Origin: Solobacterium sp.
Lineage (GTDB): Bacteria > Bacillota_I > Bacilli_A > Erysipelotrichales > Erysipelotrichaceae
NCBI GenBank assembly: GCA_017430925.1
Contig: JAFRMA010000071.1
Span: 16,394 to 80,393 of the forward strand
Direction of reading: 5' to 3'
DNA: 64,000 bases
Positions 63,001 through 64,000 of this stretch are shown here, piece after piece (position 1 is the stretch's first letter; every line of letters begins with the position of its first letter). The notes beneath the pieces were generated by a model, which saw only the letters and a program-made list of their open reading frames with translations, did not search any database and was not told the DNA's origin. Made by a program: the position numbers and the translations under genes.

Positions 63001-63029
63001 AGTTTACTCGAGTAAACAGGCTGTGTCAA
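63001..63029 (-). promoter_or_regulatory. Consensus promoter of the BlaI/BlaR1 operon
   Basis: On the minus strand TTGACA (63029-63024), a 17-base spacer and TAAACT (63006-63001). The palindrome lies within the spacer and the -10 box, as expected for repression. Confidence 0.8.
63002..63017. promoter_or_regulatory. Main BlaI operator candidate (perfect 16-base palindrome)
   Basis: GTTTACTCGAGTAAAC is a perfect palindrome covering the -10 box and part of the spacer of the BlaI promoter. It matches the second site in its outer GTTTA/TAAAC arms. Confidence 0.75.
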
Positions 63030-63157
63030 GTGGTTCAGTCTGGTTCATAGAAATGTAAAAAAGGCAGTAGGATTGTCCTGCCGCCAGACTATTATCAAAT
63101 TGTTATCTTTGTTGATAACAAAAAACCTAAAATAGACCTAAAAAAAATAGGCCAAAA

Positions 63158-64000
63158 TGAACTGGTCAAGCAAAAGTAGACAGATCAAAAAAAGCCCTAG
63201 AACCCCATTTCAGTTTTGAACTGAATTGGGGTTTTGTATTTAAGAGAATATGCCGGCCGGAAGTTGTTATAGTAATAAATATACGCCTCAATGTCCTGGC
63301 GGACATCTGTAGAATCCTTTAGATGGAAGTCGATGAACAGTTCTTCTTTGATCCAGCCGTTCAGAGATTCGTTTGCCGGATTGTCCGTAGGAGTTCCTGC
63401 TCGACTCATGGAGCGTTGGATGTTAAAATCTGATAAGAGGTCGTTATAGGCCTTGGAAGAATAGACTGATCCTTGATCCGTGTGCAGCGTAATCAAACCG
63501 TCAGGCTGTTCTTTTTTGATCCTCTCCAGGACCTGATTTAGACCGTCAAAATAAGACTGAATATCACCTTTGCGCATTCCCAGACCGTATCCGAGGATCT
63601 CTTTACTCCAGGCATCGAAGTATAATGTCAGTTCATAAATGATTCCACGGATATAAAACATCGTCATATCCGAAACGATAACTTCATATGGCCTGGATAA
63701 GTATCTCCAGCCATTCCATACCAGATTGTTGAACTTATAATTCTCTTCCTGCGGCTTCTTCCATTGGTAATGTTTCCCCTGAGATCTTATTCCTTCGTAC
63801 TTACACAGACGATGGACATAGTTGTCTGTGTACATTACCCCGCATTTATTGCGTATATAGGCATTGATCCACCTGTAGCCGTGGGAAGGATGATCCTCAT
63901 GTACTTCCTTTATCAGTTTCAGATCCGCCTGTCGGCTTAACTGTCTCTGACTCGGATCGAGCTTTCGCTTCTTCCACTTGTAGTAACCGGATCTGTTTAC
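63158..64000 (-). mobile_element. IS3-family (IS150-like) insertion sequence, partial at window edge
   Basis: The DDE transposase gene runs off the right edge. The element's visible end is likely at about 63158, where TGAACTGGTCAAGC begins, followed by AAAAGTAGACAG; IS150-type ends begin with TG and have a similar GTGGACA-like box. The other end and the target duplication are outside the window. It lies about 200 bases from the BlaI promoter. Confidence 0.7.
63197..64000 (-). CDS. IS3-family transposase OrfB, 5' truncated by the window
   Basis: The frame is open from the right edge (64000) to the stop at 63197, giving 267 visible residues. It begins within VNRSGYYKWKKRK and HEDHPSHGYRWINAYI, the HTH_21-type region. 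The rve integrase core follows: SDMTMFYIRG (first Asp), LHTDQGSVYSS (second Asp) and NPANESLNGWIKEEL (Glu), ending with YYYNNFRPAYSLKYKTPIQF, a typical IS3/IS150 OrfB end. All three catalytic acids are present and there is no internal stop, so it may be active. OrfA would lie beyond the window. The Met at 63835 is internal. Confidence 0.9.
   Translation of the reverse strand, partial: VNRSGYYKWKKRKLDPSQRQLSRQADLKLIKEVHEDHPSHGYRWINAYIRNKCGVMYTDNYVHRLCKYEGIRSQGKHYQWKKPQEENYKFNNLVWNGWRYLSRPYEVIVSDMTMFYIRGIIYELTLYFDAWSKEILGYGLGMRKGDIQSYFDGLNQVLERIKKEQPDGLITLHTDQGSVYSSKAYNDLLSDFNIQRSMSRAGTPTDNPANESLNGWIKEELFIDFHLKDSTDVRQDIEAYIYYYNNFRPAYSLKYKTPIQFKTEMGF

Noticed and set aside
62955..63157. GTTATC/GATAAC hairpin near 63102-63120 as a terminator
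   Set aside because: No T run follows it in either useful direction and no gene ends there; it may just be flank of the insertion sequence.
1..64000. CRISPR array, tRNA, rRNA or phage genes
   Set aside because: I looked for regularly spaced direct repeats, tRNA-like CCA-ending clover leaves and phage structural genes on both strands and saw none.

Overview
The window is chromosomal DNA of a low-to-moderate GC Gram-positive anaerobe. Strong AGGAGG-type ribosome binding sites, a butyrate kinase, a glycyl radical enzyme with its activase, rubrerythrin/rubredoxin proteins, a GGGtGRT protein with its Fe-S scaffold partner, and many sugar esterases point to a gut- or rumen-type Bacillota member, possibly Erysipelotrichales. 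That placement is inference, since no rRNA is present. I see no tRNA, rRNA, CRISPR array or prophage.

Layout. 1-1.2 kb: 3' part of an esterase. 1.3-4.8 kb: VTC (polyphosphate polymerase)-DUF4956-CotH operon, with the CotH gene frameshifted at a run of nine A. 4.9-13.3 kb (minus): tight seven-gene carbohydrate operon: type B carboxylesterase, GH13 sucrose phosphorylase-like enzyme, P-loop kinase, CE2-like esterase, Nif3-like protein, sialate O-acetylesterase and a frameshifted alpha/beta hydrolase. 13.4-15.8 kb: orphan UgpC/MsmX-type sugar ABC ATPase with a structured leader, then another esterase. 15.8-19.8 kb (minus): six-gene operon headed by a WYL regulator (VOC, GyrI-like, SPL-type radical SAM, GNAT-YoaP, TfoX). 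20-22 kb: esterase plus ATP-grasp pair under a consensus promoter. 22-29.4 kb: GH32 sucrase, two membrane proteins, an aminotransferase, an SLC45-type transporter and a PepV dipeptidase. 29.6-31.4 kb (minus): rubredoxin/rubrerythrin pair. 31.7-35.6 kb: glycyl radical activase and a glycyl radical enzyme that carries an N-terminal SCP2-like lipid-binding domain. 35.7-43.7 kb: lipoprotein, HAD phosphatase, Ldh-type dehydrogenase, a ferredoxin plus Cys-rich protein pair divergent from a LysR regulator, and flavodoxin/PadR genes. 43.9-49.8 kb: 1943-residue secreted repeat protein. 49.9-58.6 kb (minus): PHP phosphoesterase, glucosyltransferase-type membrane protein, PfkB kinase, butyrate kinase, glucose-6-phosphate isomerase, GGGtGRT plus NifU-like pair, and a Dabb protein. 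58.9-63 kb: leucine-rich lipoprotein and a BlaI/BlaR1 pair with an operator inside its promoter. 63.2-64 kb: an IS3-family element running off the edge.

How it fits together. The sugar genes (esterases, phosphorolytic GH13, GH32, orphan MsmX-type ATPase, PfkB kinase, Pgi) suggest uptake of decorated oligosaccharides, removal of acyl groups, and fermentation ending partly in butyrate. The best candidates for undescribed biology are the SCP2-glycyl radical enzyme fusion, the ferredoxin/Cys-rich pair with its LysR regulator, the esterase/ATP-grasp pair, the structured leader of the ABC ATPase and the GGGtGRT/scaffold pair. Two genes within 9 kb are each broken by one extra base in a homopolymer, so sequencing error has to be kept in mind there.
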